DNA from: Aptenodytes patagonicus
Taxonomy: Eukaryota > Chordata > Aves > Sphenisciformes > Spheniscidae
Assembly (NCBI RefSeq): GCF_965638725.1
Contig: NC_134951.1
Span: forward strand, 28,093,746-28,157,745
DNA: 64,000 nt
Direction: 5' to 3'
The notes beneath the pieces are model-generated. The model worked only from the letters and a program-made list of their open reading frames with translations. It was not told the DNA's origin and did not search any database. The first letter of the stretch is position 1. The number at the start of each line of letters is the position of its first letter. Shown here in pieces: positions 38,160 through 51,200 of this stretch. The position numbers and the translations under genes are program-made.

Positions 38160-41107
38160 CTGAAATGGAAAGAAGAGGAGAAAGTTAGCTCTTCAGCTCA
38201 TGAAAATAATTTAATCATCTGAACACCATCTGTTAGGGTTAACAAAGAAAAGACTAACATGCAAAAATTGCAGCAGACATAGTGGACATTACCAGCATAT
38301 ATAAAGTACATAAAGCTTATTCTAGTGTCAGAGAGCCACTGGTGTAAGAGCAGTATTTCCCACTGAAGTATTTAATCATGGATCTAGATACACAGAAGCT
38401 TAAAATAATGAGTTCAGATTAACTTGAAATTCTTTTTAATTCTGTATTTTGTAAGTGCAAATACCGGATGACATCTTGCAAGATCCCTCTGCAAGGAGGA
38501 GGAGGAGGATTGGACCTTGAGAAAGCCAACAACATTGAAATTCTCAAATAAACACTATGAAGCTCTTTTAACAAAGAGCCTTGAATAGCTGGCAACGCTA
38601 GCTGGGGAGGAGGAAGGAAGGAAAAAAAGTGGAAACTGGCCTGCTATCACTTTTGCGGATAGGCGACTGATTACAGCTGATTAACAGCCTGTAAAATCAA
38701 GAGATCGACAGCCACCAAATGACAGAGAGGGCTGCAGAGGCAAAGGAAAGAACATTGCAGTTCGTGGCATAAGCATCTCCAGTTCCAGAAACTGCTTAAG
38801 ACATTACCAGATAAAACTCATCCAACATCAGCACAGTAGAGTGATTCAAATGTCATCTGTCAGCTCCTCACGTGGCCAGTATTTATTGGTAGCACCTGGT
38901 GTATATATTGCGGTACATAAGTCACTGTACCTCCCTAAGGTTAAAGCAGGAAAGAAGTAGCCACACTTTCCATGAGCAGGGACAATTGTACATGAAGCTG
39001 TTCTCAAGAGAAGAGGAAGTAATTTTTTTCTTGATTAAGAAAAAAACCCAAAAACCCAAACCCTTCCAATTTCCTCTTTTCTATCCAGAACTGTACTGAA
39101 CGTTCACTAAAATAATTGTATCCATTTTTAATAGGATAGTTTTCATTCTGGGTGTTTCTCCCCCACGAAGTACTAATACTAACAGCAGTTTTTAGTTATG
39201 GGGAAATAACGTAACCAACACATAAGCTGTCAACGTACCCGCAGCACAAACCAAAACAATTACCCGAGTTTACATGTAGTTGCTAACAACAAAACCTCTA
39301 TTTTTTTCACTTCTAGCTAAAGAAACATCTCTTCCACCTGTGAAAACCCTGCCTCTAGGGGATTTCTGATTTACACAAGTAAAATGAATAGCAGGTCCTC
39401 TGGTTTTAGTCAGCTGGGACTGACACCCCCATTTCTTTTGAGTCCAGCAAGGAAAGCCAAGCAGGATGCAAACGACGTCCTCTCCCCGGTCCAAAGCAGG
39501 ACTGGGAGCCACCCGGCCCGCACAGGGGCTTTGGCTTCCCATGGGACCAAGAAAATACAATGGGCTTGGATACGTGCATTTACATCTCGTGGTCTTCTAT
39601 GTAAGTCCACATCCCTTTCATCGGAGGGCTCCAGACAGGAGGCTGACACGCTCGCCGAGGATTTCTGGCTGCACCCCCAACCCACCGTTTCCTTGGGGCT
39701 CTCGGGGACATGTGCAGAAGAGGACTTTCCCCTCCGCATCCATCAAGTCTTTGTACCGCTTTGGACTACACAAAGGCACAGAAACTTCCCTGGAATCTGG
39801 TCACCAGCCACAAACAAAAGAGCTTGATTAAAATAACCAGGAGTGTTAAAAGTCTTTTGCAGTCCTGATTCATATCGGTTTTATTTTCCGACTGAAGAAG
39901 CCCAGCCCAAATAAGTACACACTTCACAAGATGGTGCATTTTTGGGATTCTGTCACCTCACCAGCTATGGCACACAAACTATGAGCGCCTGCATGAACGG
40001 CCACAGCACTGGCACGCTGGTGTCCTAGGAATAAGGAAACTTAACCGAGCAGCCTATGCTGTGCTACAAGAAGCATGAACATCAGGAAGACTGTGAGAAA
40101 TGAGTATATAATTTCCAAGGAGAAGAAAGTAAGTTATCCAGAGCAAGCTCTTCTTTTCTTTTTTATCCACCTCTTTTTTTTTTAAACTGTCAGCTATTAA
40201 ATATCGCCAGGAAAAGAACTCCCCAGCAGATAATTAATTTTGTTGCTTGAAATCCCCACTTACTCAATTTGTCTGTCACTCCTTTGATCCAGTGCCGATT
40301 CATTTAGTTACGCAGCGCTGCATCATCCAATAACCCAGCATCTGTGCCTGACTTAAACTCCCCTTTTTGCAGAGGAAGACTTCAGATGGGAGAGTTTGTT
40401 TCAAAAACAAAGGTTAGGTATACAAAAATATACAAAAAAGCTCAATTCAGAACTGACTTGCTATATACTGTTGTTTGCTGGACACTGAAATGCAGGTATG
40501 TAAATGAAACTACTAAGAAAGCAGAAACAAACTCCGTCTAGCTATAGCAAAGACAGCAAGAAATGAAACTCCATGTTCAACCCTTCCATAAAATTGGAAG
40601 AACTCATTCCCCAAGAGGAGGAGGCTTTCTGCAGAGGTCTCAGCTTTTTTGGGCTGCTACCCCAAAGCAGCTTTTTGTGCCAGCATTATCAGACAGCAGA
40701 TTGTAAAAGGCATAACGAAGGAAGATCTACTCCTGGTGTCGATTTCCAGAATTTGCAGAAAAAGAAATTGTTTCAAAAGGAACTCACTTGTGTAACAGAA
40801 AAACAGAGGGAAACAATCTGCTTTTGTTCCAGAGGGGGTCATGTGAAAATGCATCAAGTCTCCTGCCAACAGCCACACAACATTAAACACTGCTTCAACA
40901 GCAGCAACTACAAGGGTTCTTTTTTAATTAGAATAGTTTCCCAATTCAGAGGAACATCGACTCCCAGAAAAATTAAACCAGTGGCCATTTGAAACACTGT
41001 AATTGCATATTTCCTAATACTGAAAGTAAGCAAATTCTGCAGCTGACCACATTCACGAGCAGATCACTAGCCACGCTCCTTTACCTAGACGTCATCCCCC
41101 AGCAAGG

Positions 41108-42290
41108 CACACTATTCATAGAATCATAGAATAGTTTGGGTTGGAAGGGACCTTTAAAGGTCATCTAGTCCAACCCCCCTGCCATGGGCAGGGACATCTT
41201 CAACTACATCAGGTTGCTCAGAGCACCGTCCAGCCTGACCTTGAATGTTTCCAGGGATGGGGCATCCACCACCTCTCTGGGCAACCTCTTCCAGTGCTTC
41301 ACCACCCTCAGCGTAAAAAATGTCTTCCTTAGGTCTAGTCTAAATCTAACCCCCTTTAGTTTAAAGCCATTCCCCCTTGTCCTGTCACAACAGGCCCTGC
41401 TAAAAAGCTTGCCGCCAGCTTTTTTATAAGCCCCCTTTAAGTACTGATAGGCTGCAATAAGGTCTCCCCAAAGCCGCCTCTTCTCTAGGCTGAACAGCCC
41501 CAACTCTCTCAGCCTTTCTTCAGAGGAGAGGTGTTCCATCCCCCTGATCATTTTTGTGACCCTCCTCTGGACCCGCTCCAACAGGTCCGTGTCTTTCTTA
41601 TGCTGAGGGCTCCAGAGCTGGACGCAGTACTGCAGGTGGGGTCTCACCAGAGCAGAGCAGAGGGGCAGAATCACCTCCCTCGACCTGCTGGCCACGCTTC
41701 TTTGGATGCAGCCCAGGATACGCTTGGCCTTCTAGGCTGTGAGCGCACATTGCTGGCTCATGCCCAGCTTTTCATCCACCAGGACCCCCAAGTCCTTCTC
41801 AGCAGGGCTGCTCTCAATCCCTTCATCCCCCAGCCTGGATTGATACCGGGGGTTGCCCCGACCCAGGTGCAGGACCTTGCACTTGGCCTTGTTAAACCTC
41901 ATGAGGTTCACACAGGCCCACTTCTCGAGCTTGTCCAGGTCCCTCTGGATGGCATCCCGTCCCTCTGACATGTCAACCACACCACTCAGCTTGGTGTCAT
42001 CTGCAAACTTGCTGAGGGTGCACTCGATCCCACTGTCTATGTCATTGATGAAGATATTAAACAGTACTGGTCCCAATACGGACCCCTGCGGGACGCCACT
42101 CGTCACCAATCTCCATCTGGACATTGAGCCGTTGACCACTACCCTCTGGATGCGACCATCTAACCAATTCCTCACCCACCGGACAGTCCACCCATCAAAT
42201 CCATACCTCTCCAGTTTAGAGAGAAGGATGTTGTGGGGGACCGTGTCAAAGGCCTTAACAGAGGTCCAGATAGACGACATCTGTAGCCCT
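41108..42290 (-). mobile_element. 5'-truncated CR1 LINE (C-terminal reverse transcriptase and 3' end)
   Basis: The left end reads as the complement of the CR1 3' tail (atagaatcatagaatag, then the ggttggaagggacc stretch). Going right on the minus strand the frame shows reverse transcriptase signatures: [28 protein letters not shown] and the catalytic FADDTKL, followed by the CR1 C-terminal domain with [20 protein letters not shown]. The frame from about 42260 to 41204 is broken by a single TAG at about 41732. A one-base insertion near 42263 shifts the frame just before KAFDTV. This makes it a fairly young but dead copy. It lies in ELOVL5 intron 1 in the same orientation as the gene. Confidence 0.93.
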
Positions 42291-45200
42291 ATTCGGTGCT
42301 TACGTTCAGAAAAAAAAGATGACCCAATTATGCCACACACTACTTTTTAAAACAGGTACCTCTATATACACTAGTTATTTTTCCTAACCTGCCTTTCTAC
42401 AATAGGCAAGAAAGAAATCATCCTCTCTGCTACCAAATTTTACCAGTGCAGTAAGGCCCCTGAACACCAGGGCAAGCTGGATCAGAGTCTGGAAGCACTC
42501 AGGCTTACAACCTGAAAGATGCTTTACTCCTTCAAGTCCAAATATTTAATCCAGGAAGACACATATCTGATGTTTTAAACAAAACAAAATTACTGGACTT
42601 CCAATTCTGCAACACAAACATAATGAAAGCTAAAGTTGCACCTTGCCCTAACAAGATCAAGCCCCATCATTAAAATACTACTTTTTCAAAAATCCTCTGG
42701 ATTTAGATAGACAGGGTTTTTTTTGGATATCCACGGAACATTTTGCATCCTTGGTCCACTTCTGGCGCTATGAGCTGGGACACGCACTACGCTCCAGCAG
42801 CCACCCATGTGTTTGGGCAGATGATGTGAGCTCTGCCCTGCCGCTCAGTCCGGGCATGGATGGCCCCCATGCTCCTTGGTGTGGCAACCGAAAATACAGG
42901 CCAAAGGCTACAGAGAAATATGCTTTTCTTGCAGTATATATTTTTTTTAAATTTATTTAGGAAAGTTTTTCATACAGGCTACCAGCAGTGATGACCTGCT
43001 CTTCTAATGCACTTCACTACTCTCTGAGGAAAGGGCTACTAAATGTTGAAGTATTTTACCAGCTCCTGCCCTTCAAAGGGAATTCTCTCATACGCTTTTC
43101 ACAGAAAATACATTCTGGGGGATTTATGCCAAAAAGTGATTTAAGAATTCTTGGTCACATTTTAATGTTGTTTCTTGAGTTTCTTCTTGGAGTAACTTCA
43201 GTTTCCAGGTGCAAAGATAAGGCACGAAAATATAAAGGTTTGCCCCCTGTCCCATGCCACCCTTTTTAAGCAAACCAAACAGCAGCAACATTTTGGGCTG
43301 AAAGCTCAAAGGATTGGGAGCCTGTTCCCTTTCAGCAGGATCCTCCAGCTCTCACCCTGTTGCTCGAGAACTCCCTGAAACAACAGATCCCAGTTTTCAT
43401 ATTTAAGTGCCTGAACTTGGGTTCCAAAAAAAATCCCCAAAATAGGCATCTATAATAATCGTGCTGGCTTCTGAGAGCAACGCGCCATCAGGCCTGGCTG
43501 CTCAGCCTTCTTGGAAAACAGCCACTTTCTCCGTTCTTAAATTAGGACTTCGAAGCCTAATTTTAGGCACTTGATTTTGGAAATCTTGAATTGTGTTCTC
43601 TTGTTAGTGATGTTTCCCAGTCCCTGCCACTGCAGAAGTGACTTCTCTTTTCCCTCCTCCAAAAGTACAAACTATCCCTCCTCCAGAAACACAACGATCA
43701 CACTGCTGTTTGCTTTTGTAAATGTACTGGAATTGAAAACGCTCAGCTGCTTGAGAACTGGAAGAGAGCACCAATAATCAAAGCTGTCAACCATTTTCTG
43801 TCCATTTTCCAAAGCTGCCCAGTTTCTCCTTTCTATTCCCAAAGCCTTAACTGCCCCTTGCACGTATTCTCTTTGCCTTTCAACTTGCTGCCAACCCCAG
43901 ATTCCCTTTTTTTGCCCTTTCTGAATACCTTCTTAGGTCCCAAGCATGCTTAACGTTAGCAATAAAAAGGAGTTTGGAATAAATCATAGTCCATATTGAC
44001 CTGAGAGTGCAAGTACATTTATTTTATGGGAAACTAGGTGAAGCATGAGTGCTGTGGATTTTGCACTTTAGTTTTGTTAAAATGCAAGAAACTATTTTTA
44101 AACTTTATTTTGCAACCATATCTCTAGCAAAGCGATGCAGATTTTTGGCCCACCTTGCATCAGCGGCAAATCCTCCAGCCTGCTGCTGACTCATCGGGAC
44201 CCACAGTGCTGAGCTTTCACGCTCACCAGCAGCACCAGCGTAAGGAAGTTTAGAAATAAATGATTTGTATGAAACTCAGGGAAGCGTAAAAAATGCGGGA
44301 CAAAGGAGAGAAGCTAGTCTCAAACAGTTTAACCTCAAAGGTATTTCAAAATGTTCAAAAACGCAGGTGGTAAAGGAAGACTTTGGCCAGTTAACTAGGG
44401 GGATGATTACATGCCATTACTTTTCCTGTCATTCCACCCCCCAAATCCTTCAGTAATTATTACCTTCATACATAAATACAGTTGTGGTAATTAAAGTATT
44501 TTACAGAACAGAAACAAATACAAGAAAGGATACTGCAAAACGGAATAACTGATTGTGCTCAATACCCAATACCTCATTAAAACAGAATCTAATAATCTTC
44601 AGATAGGTGAGTTAAGACAAATCATAGGTCCTTGCAATTTTATTCACATTTTCAGCAGATCTAAAATAGTTCAAATTAGGATCTGAGCATCCTAGGATTA
44701 GGACATTCACATGCATTTCATCGCAGTCAACAGCTCTTGCTGCGCCGCCGCATAACTTCAGCCAGAGGGAAAACACTGAGGGCGATGGCGAAGCAGGAGG
44801 AGCAAGTTGGAAGCAACCACACAAATGCACCCATGGAAGTACTAAGAATCAGAAGAAAATGGTACACCACCACCTCTCCATCCCAGAAGGATGCATCCAG
44901 CATCCACCTACAAATAAGGATCTCTCGTGCTGCAAAGCCCCCCTTAGCAGCAGCAGATCTGGCATCCCTCAGCGCTACGGTAAAATGCTTTTTGCAACAG
45001 CATGCATTTTCCTGAAATAAAATGTTCGAGGGGGTACCCTGTGCCCGGCCGCTGCACCCATACCCCAGCACTGCGATACTGGAAACTTCCTCGCTGCTGC
45101 CAGCCTATAGCACGATGCTGTTAGAGTAGAAAGTGCAGATTGCGAAAGTATTTACAGAAATAAAATGGGGAGAAAGAAAAGGCAAAGCATGCAGGTTTAT

Positions 45201-48200
45201 TCAACTGCTGTGTTTGTAATAGCACGCAACTATAAAATGGGCAAGGACACTACACAGACAACTCCCGGCTGGAGGTTAAAGAACTGTTGGTTTGGTTTTT
45301 TGGGGTTTGTTTTTGTTTTTTTTTTTTTAATGGGAAAGAAACAGAAGAGAGGATCTGTAGCAAGCTAGGTTAGATGGAAACAGGGAGAATATGTACATGG
45401 CCCAAGAGCTACAAGTTGATTTTTTTGGAAGAAAAGCCAAAGCACAGCATTTGCCATACAGCTTTGCTACAAAGTCCTCCTCCCCAAGCAGTATGTGAGT
45501 GTTTATTAACAGCTACTGTTTTAATCTGAATCTCCCTCTTTTTTCAAAAGCTGTGCTGGTATTGCAATTGGGAAAACGTTGCTAGCTGTAGCTCACAATG
45601 GCAAATTAGCCAGAGGAAGCCTGGGAAGCTAAAGAGAGAGATCTGAGAAGATGAAGGAGTCAAAAGCTAAGTCCAGCGGGCCACAAGGACTTCAGCTTTC
45701 ATTTCAGGTCTCCTTTCTCTTATTCAAGTGCCACCTGCAAGAAGGTCTGAAAAACTCCTCTTCTCCCCTTTAATAAAGGGACTCCTCTAATCTCTGTTTG
45801 TGCACTTCACTCAAACCAACTTTTTACTTCCACAAGAGAAAAATAAAGGTACGGTCCCCAAAGCCCATTTTAATGAGCCTTCTTGATCAAAAGGCTGCAT
45901 TTTCTAACAACAGAGCCAATGAGACCACAACCAACAGGATGGAGAAGCCCAGTCTTGCATGACCATTACTAGCAGCAGAGTTCAAGAGTACTGTATAGCT
46001 TCAAGACAGTAAGCTTCAATTTACTTTTTTTTTTTTTTTAATGCCCACATCTCATAATTGCATATTAAAATTTAAGAAGCAAGAATTAGGAAAAAAAAGA
46101 GTTACAAGCAGGGCAGCCCTCCCACATAAACCCTCATTTCCTCCAACACCCCGCAGCAGTGGCACCGAGTCTGAGCACCAAGAGAGCATCTGCCACCAGC
46201 CTGCCCTGTCCCCCCGCCAAAACGCTGCTGCACCAAGGTCTGAACCCAGGGGACATCTCAAGAACAAAACTGAAAGTATAGGACAGAGCTATAATTCTTG
46301 GTTATCTTCTTTGCATTTATTAGCTTGACATACGAAAGCTTGCTATCTGACCCATAAAAGCACCTGCAATTCTCCTGCACGTGTGAAACACCGTACAAAG
46401 CAAGAAATGGCTGTGTGCAGCTATCCATTAACCAAGGTTTAGCTATAAGAAGGTTGTCTGGGGTTCACATGCTGACTAGATACAGCGATCCAATAAAAAA
46501 CTGAGAAATTAGAGGAAGATCATGAAAGCTGAGGGTGCAGTCATGAAGGTAATGCTACACCATGAAACACTGGCTAGTACAGGGATAACAGCGCACAGAA
46601 AACCTGAATTAAGATGCCCTGCTAAGATGCGTAGCTACAACCCCTGTGTTCAGATGGGTAAACGATACCTTTTGGAAGACCATTTGTGTTTGGGAAACCA
46701 GATCACACTGAAAAAGCACACAAACAAGTCATCCTTAGGCAAGTTACAGTATGTTAAGTATTTATTCGTGTGCTTACTTTTATTTCCAATGAGCGTGGGG
46801 TAGCACCTGGAGTGCTATGGGAGAAGTGGAAATTCCCTGGTGGGCCCTAACGCACAAAAAATACATGTAACACACTGAATTAGTTACATTCCTCAATAAA
46901 AGTGAAGTGAATTTCCACACTTTTACTTGAAGGAAGAAAAGATGCATACTGACACTGTAAATGCACACCACGGCTTGCCTTGCTGCCGTTTCTTCATACG
47001 GTCAGCCACGCTATGAGAAGTCAATCTTAAAACTTTTCTATTTTCCTGCTGTACCCCCGTGAGACATGAGTTAATCCTGTATGGCTGCAGCTGCACCAAT
47101 ACTTGGTGCCTTCATTTTAAGATGCTAAACATCATGTGGAGCTGAACGTCCTTGCCTGCACCAGACCTGTGTCAAACCAACCGCTGCCAAGAATCAGCAA
47201 GTTTCAGGGTACCAAATCATCACTTTAACAAGGGCCCCTGAAAACAATGACCGACTCCCAGAGCGGTTAGAAAGAAAGTATTTCTACCTGTACATTTCCT
47301 TGGTTTGATGTTGGCAGCACTTTCCTAAATGTTCCTTCATCAGAAGACCCTGCTCCAAGAGGCAATTGCTGCAATTTCTTGTATTTCATTCTTTAAGGGG
47401 AGAAATACCAACCAACCAATTAAAAGGAAATATTGTAGTGGGAAAGCTTGGTGTGATCTTATCACTGACTCTTTCTATGAACTTTAAATAGTTCATACTG
47501 GAGAAAAAAACCACACTGTTCACACATCTGGCAACTGCCAAGTTGTTTTCTACAAGCTCATAATATAAAAAACTCAGGCACCTGCAGAATTCATGTAGGG
47601 AATTCTAGCAAAATAAGTCCGTTTCCTCCAAAATTTAGCCACTCTTTCAGTAAGAGGCGACAAATTCCTGGTGCAGTGGAAATCCCACTGCCATTAAAAC
47701 CTGTTCCAGTGAAGAACCCACCTAGACTGAACCCTCAGCTTTAGTGCCAAGGTGCAGAAGGTTTTACCACATTTGCTTCACACTTTCAAAAGCAACAGAG
47801 CAAAGGCAGGGTCAGTACTATAATTCGCTATAATATATCTGCTTTAAATACAGGGACAAACCAATACCCACACAAGCAGCAGGCAAGAAGTTTCCTCCCC
47901 CACGCTGCAGCTATCGTGTCCTCCGCAGAGCAGCAGTCCCCTGGAGAAGGGGGTACCAGATACGCTTCCTCTGCCACACCGCTTGTGCAAAGTCTCTCTC
48001 GAACAATGCCTTCAGCAACTTACTCGTTCCTGAAGATAAAGAAGCTCCCCTCCATACAGGCATTTTTGCTGCTCACGCCTGTTATGGTGCTGGCTTATGC
48101 CCACCGGTAACTCTCAGGCTGACGGCCACCGCATCGCCTTATTCTCACTTCAACTTCTCCATTCACCCAGGTCCACAGCTATAAAACCATGCCCGGGGCA

Positions 48201-51200
48201 TGTAGGGGAACCGGGAACAATGAAGAACAGATCTGACGCTGCTGCAAGGGGCGCTTTCATTCCTTCCCTACACGCCGGGCAGGGTGGAAGAAAGCAGGGG
48301 GAAACTGAAGTAGCCCCAAAAAAACAACCAAGCAAGAAGATCAGCTTTCAGCCAGGTCCATCCCACCACCTGATTTACTGCAGGAGAAGCACCAGCAAAA
48401 GGCAGGCATGTGGGTGACAAAGAGGTCTTACTTGACTGAAGCTAAGCAAAGCCATCGCATCTTGCATCTTTCCGGCAAGAAACCAAGACCGTAGCAAAAA
48501 GAAAGGTAAATAAAACAGATAGACAAAAAGAAAGATACAGAATTTTTAAAGCAGAATTCTAAAGCACTCTTAAGAGAAGGACAAAATAAAATGCATTGCA
48601 TACACATCATTTTACATATAGGAATGGTTCTAGTGAAAAGTGCAAGAATTGCAGAAAAAAGAAAACGTGAATCAACAAAAAGTCATACAGGATATGTTAA
48701 TGTCATGCAGAGCTAACTTCCAGAGATTTCTTAAATATAATCGTAACAGCATGAACTGACAAGATTATTGCACTGTAAAAATCAAACAACAACAAAAAAC
48801 CCCCCTGAAATGTTCAGAATACAAAGGAGACAGATTTTAAGATGTGTTGCTATGTTTCTGTCTTGAAAACTGCAGGACTAAGGATGGTCTCAAGGCAGGT
48901 CAGATGTGAGAGGGCAGGACTCAAGGGGAAGGGTGAGAATGTTAACTATCGAGAGACCCAACAGACGGAGACCAACGACAGATCTCTTCCAAAAAAAGGC
49001 AACTTGAATGTTTTATTCAATCTAAACACAGCAAAAGTATTCCCACAGAAACAGAGCTAATGAAAAGAAATACACAGAAAAAGATTGAAATAAAAAGCTA
49101 AACAGATGGTGAATATGACCAAAAACTCTTACTACACACTGGTCAGCCTGCAGCTGAGGACCTTGAAGACAGAGGGGAAGTATCCCCTTTAATTCTCAGC
49201 CTTAAAACATGTTATCCTGTAAGAAATGATAATCAACAACCTTACTAGTGATTTGAGAGACACCTCAAGTGCAGTAGCCTAAGACTAAATTTCAATGGGA
49301 AGTTTGATATTTTGATAATACCAAACTTTTTTTCCTTGATGCCCAAAGCTTATAATTAAATTCATTATATGAGAAAAACACATTGCTAGATAATTAGAAA
49401 GTGATTTACACATGGAAAATAAAACTCTCCTTTACTATGCTGCTTGCAGCAAAGTGAAAACCTAACTTACGGTGTATTTTATAAGCGCTCATATTTTGCC
49501 ATGAGTGAAAGATAGGAAAGAATTAAGTTGCTTTTCATCAGCCACACTTGTAAGGCAACTCTTTAAACTCTGGGCAAAAGACAAGCTCTTTAGCCTCTAT
49601 AGTAAAACTCTGTGCACATCTATTATACAGATGGCAATATATTAAAAGTCACTCAGCAGGTAAACCCAAACCTTTACATTCTGAGTGCACCTATTTCATA
49701 TATGTTTTGTACAGACTGTGTAGGATACAGAATGATGCTTCAGGCACTGGAATTGCTTATTCATGTTGGCAGCCCTCTGAAAGTTTCCCCCTCCGGAATC
49801 TCGCCACCACCATGGCTCTATTTTTACTGCATGCTAAATGCAAAATGTGCTTTTGTGCAAAAAACTCTTTCATGAACCAATTTTTCAAATATCAAAAGAC
49901 AATTCCAGTGGTTGGAGGCTATTTTTCCACAATGTTTTTATCTCCCTGCAATACAAGTCCTCCACACAGATGTGTCATCTCTAAAATAAACAGCAGCGAA
50001 GGGACTCTTCATTTAAAGCAATTCACTTACAGTCCCCGTCACTGTAGGTTCAAAGACGGTCACCTCCTCCCAAGGCCATACATCACTCCTTCAGAGGCAA
50101 CACAGCACCAAAGGATGTAAAGCACTCACTCTGAGATGATCATTTTTCATACACTGTAAACGGTGGTTAAAACCTGGCAACATCCCCGTGTCCTCACCAA
50201 GTGCGTCCTTCAAGACTCAAATCTGTACTTTAACAGCTTCCTAAATGCATATTTTAAGACACAAAGTCAATCCCCACAAACGCTTAGAAAACTGAACTGT
50301 GCTGTATGCAACTGATACCCGTGTTGGTGCATCGTTTGAGCCTTATATGTTTTGTGAAACCAAAAAGTATTCAATCTGCCCAACTGGAAATTCATGATAG
50401 CTCTGCAATTGCTCAACTAGAGCTTAGTTTCAAATATCTTATCTAAATGAGCTCTGCACTGAATTTAGAAGGAACAAGCCAATTAGATGGACTTCAAAAA
50501 ATGAGAGAAAAACCTTTGAAAACAACATTAGTGGTTCCTTCCTGTACCTTAATGCAACCACTTAGCAGTGGTGATAGAACAAGAAATCAATATAAAGAAG
50601 TACCAAAGGATGTTATTTTTGTTCTGCAAGGCATGGCCAGACTCACAGCCTGCTTTTGCTTGCTTCAAAGGGAGATAACGATGGTTTTGAAAGGGCAGAA
50701 GAAAGGGTAGGGAAGTTAGAGGTTCCAGGAACCTGTCAAGTAGAAGTGGAGGACCGAGTATAGCCTCTGGAGAATTACTCAGGAACCTGATGAAGGCTGC
50801 AAAACCAGAGGACAGAGCTACAACCATTTAAACTCTTATGACGAGTGGTCCGACACCATCATTGGCTCTAAAAATGGCTTACGCCCATGCACAATTTTTA
50901 GCTATAAGCAAGTAGAGGCAGCAGCAGCAGCTCATGCATTAGCAGGGCAATGATCTACACTGAAACACGGTGGCCTTTCTGTGACTACCTGTATTATTTT
51001 TTCTCCTCGTTTTTAACTGAACAGACAAGGTTTGCCAAATGCAGTACTCCTTACTGACTTGGTTAGTGCTGTCTCTCTCCATCTCTATGTAATGGGTCGG
51101 CCACCCTATATATTGCTGGTGTTCCCTTGCACTTGTGTTTTCCTCTAGCTCTTACACTGCGTTTTAACCTCTTGCAGAAGGTGATGGGGACACCCACCCA

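Noticed and set aside
41531..42350. Plus-strand frames of 145 and 165 codons
   Set aside because: These are the antisense shadow of the CR1 reverse transcriptase frame.
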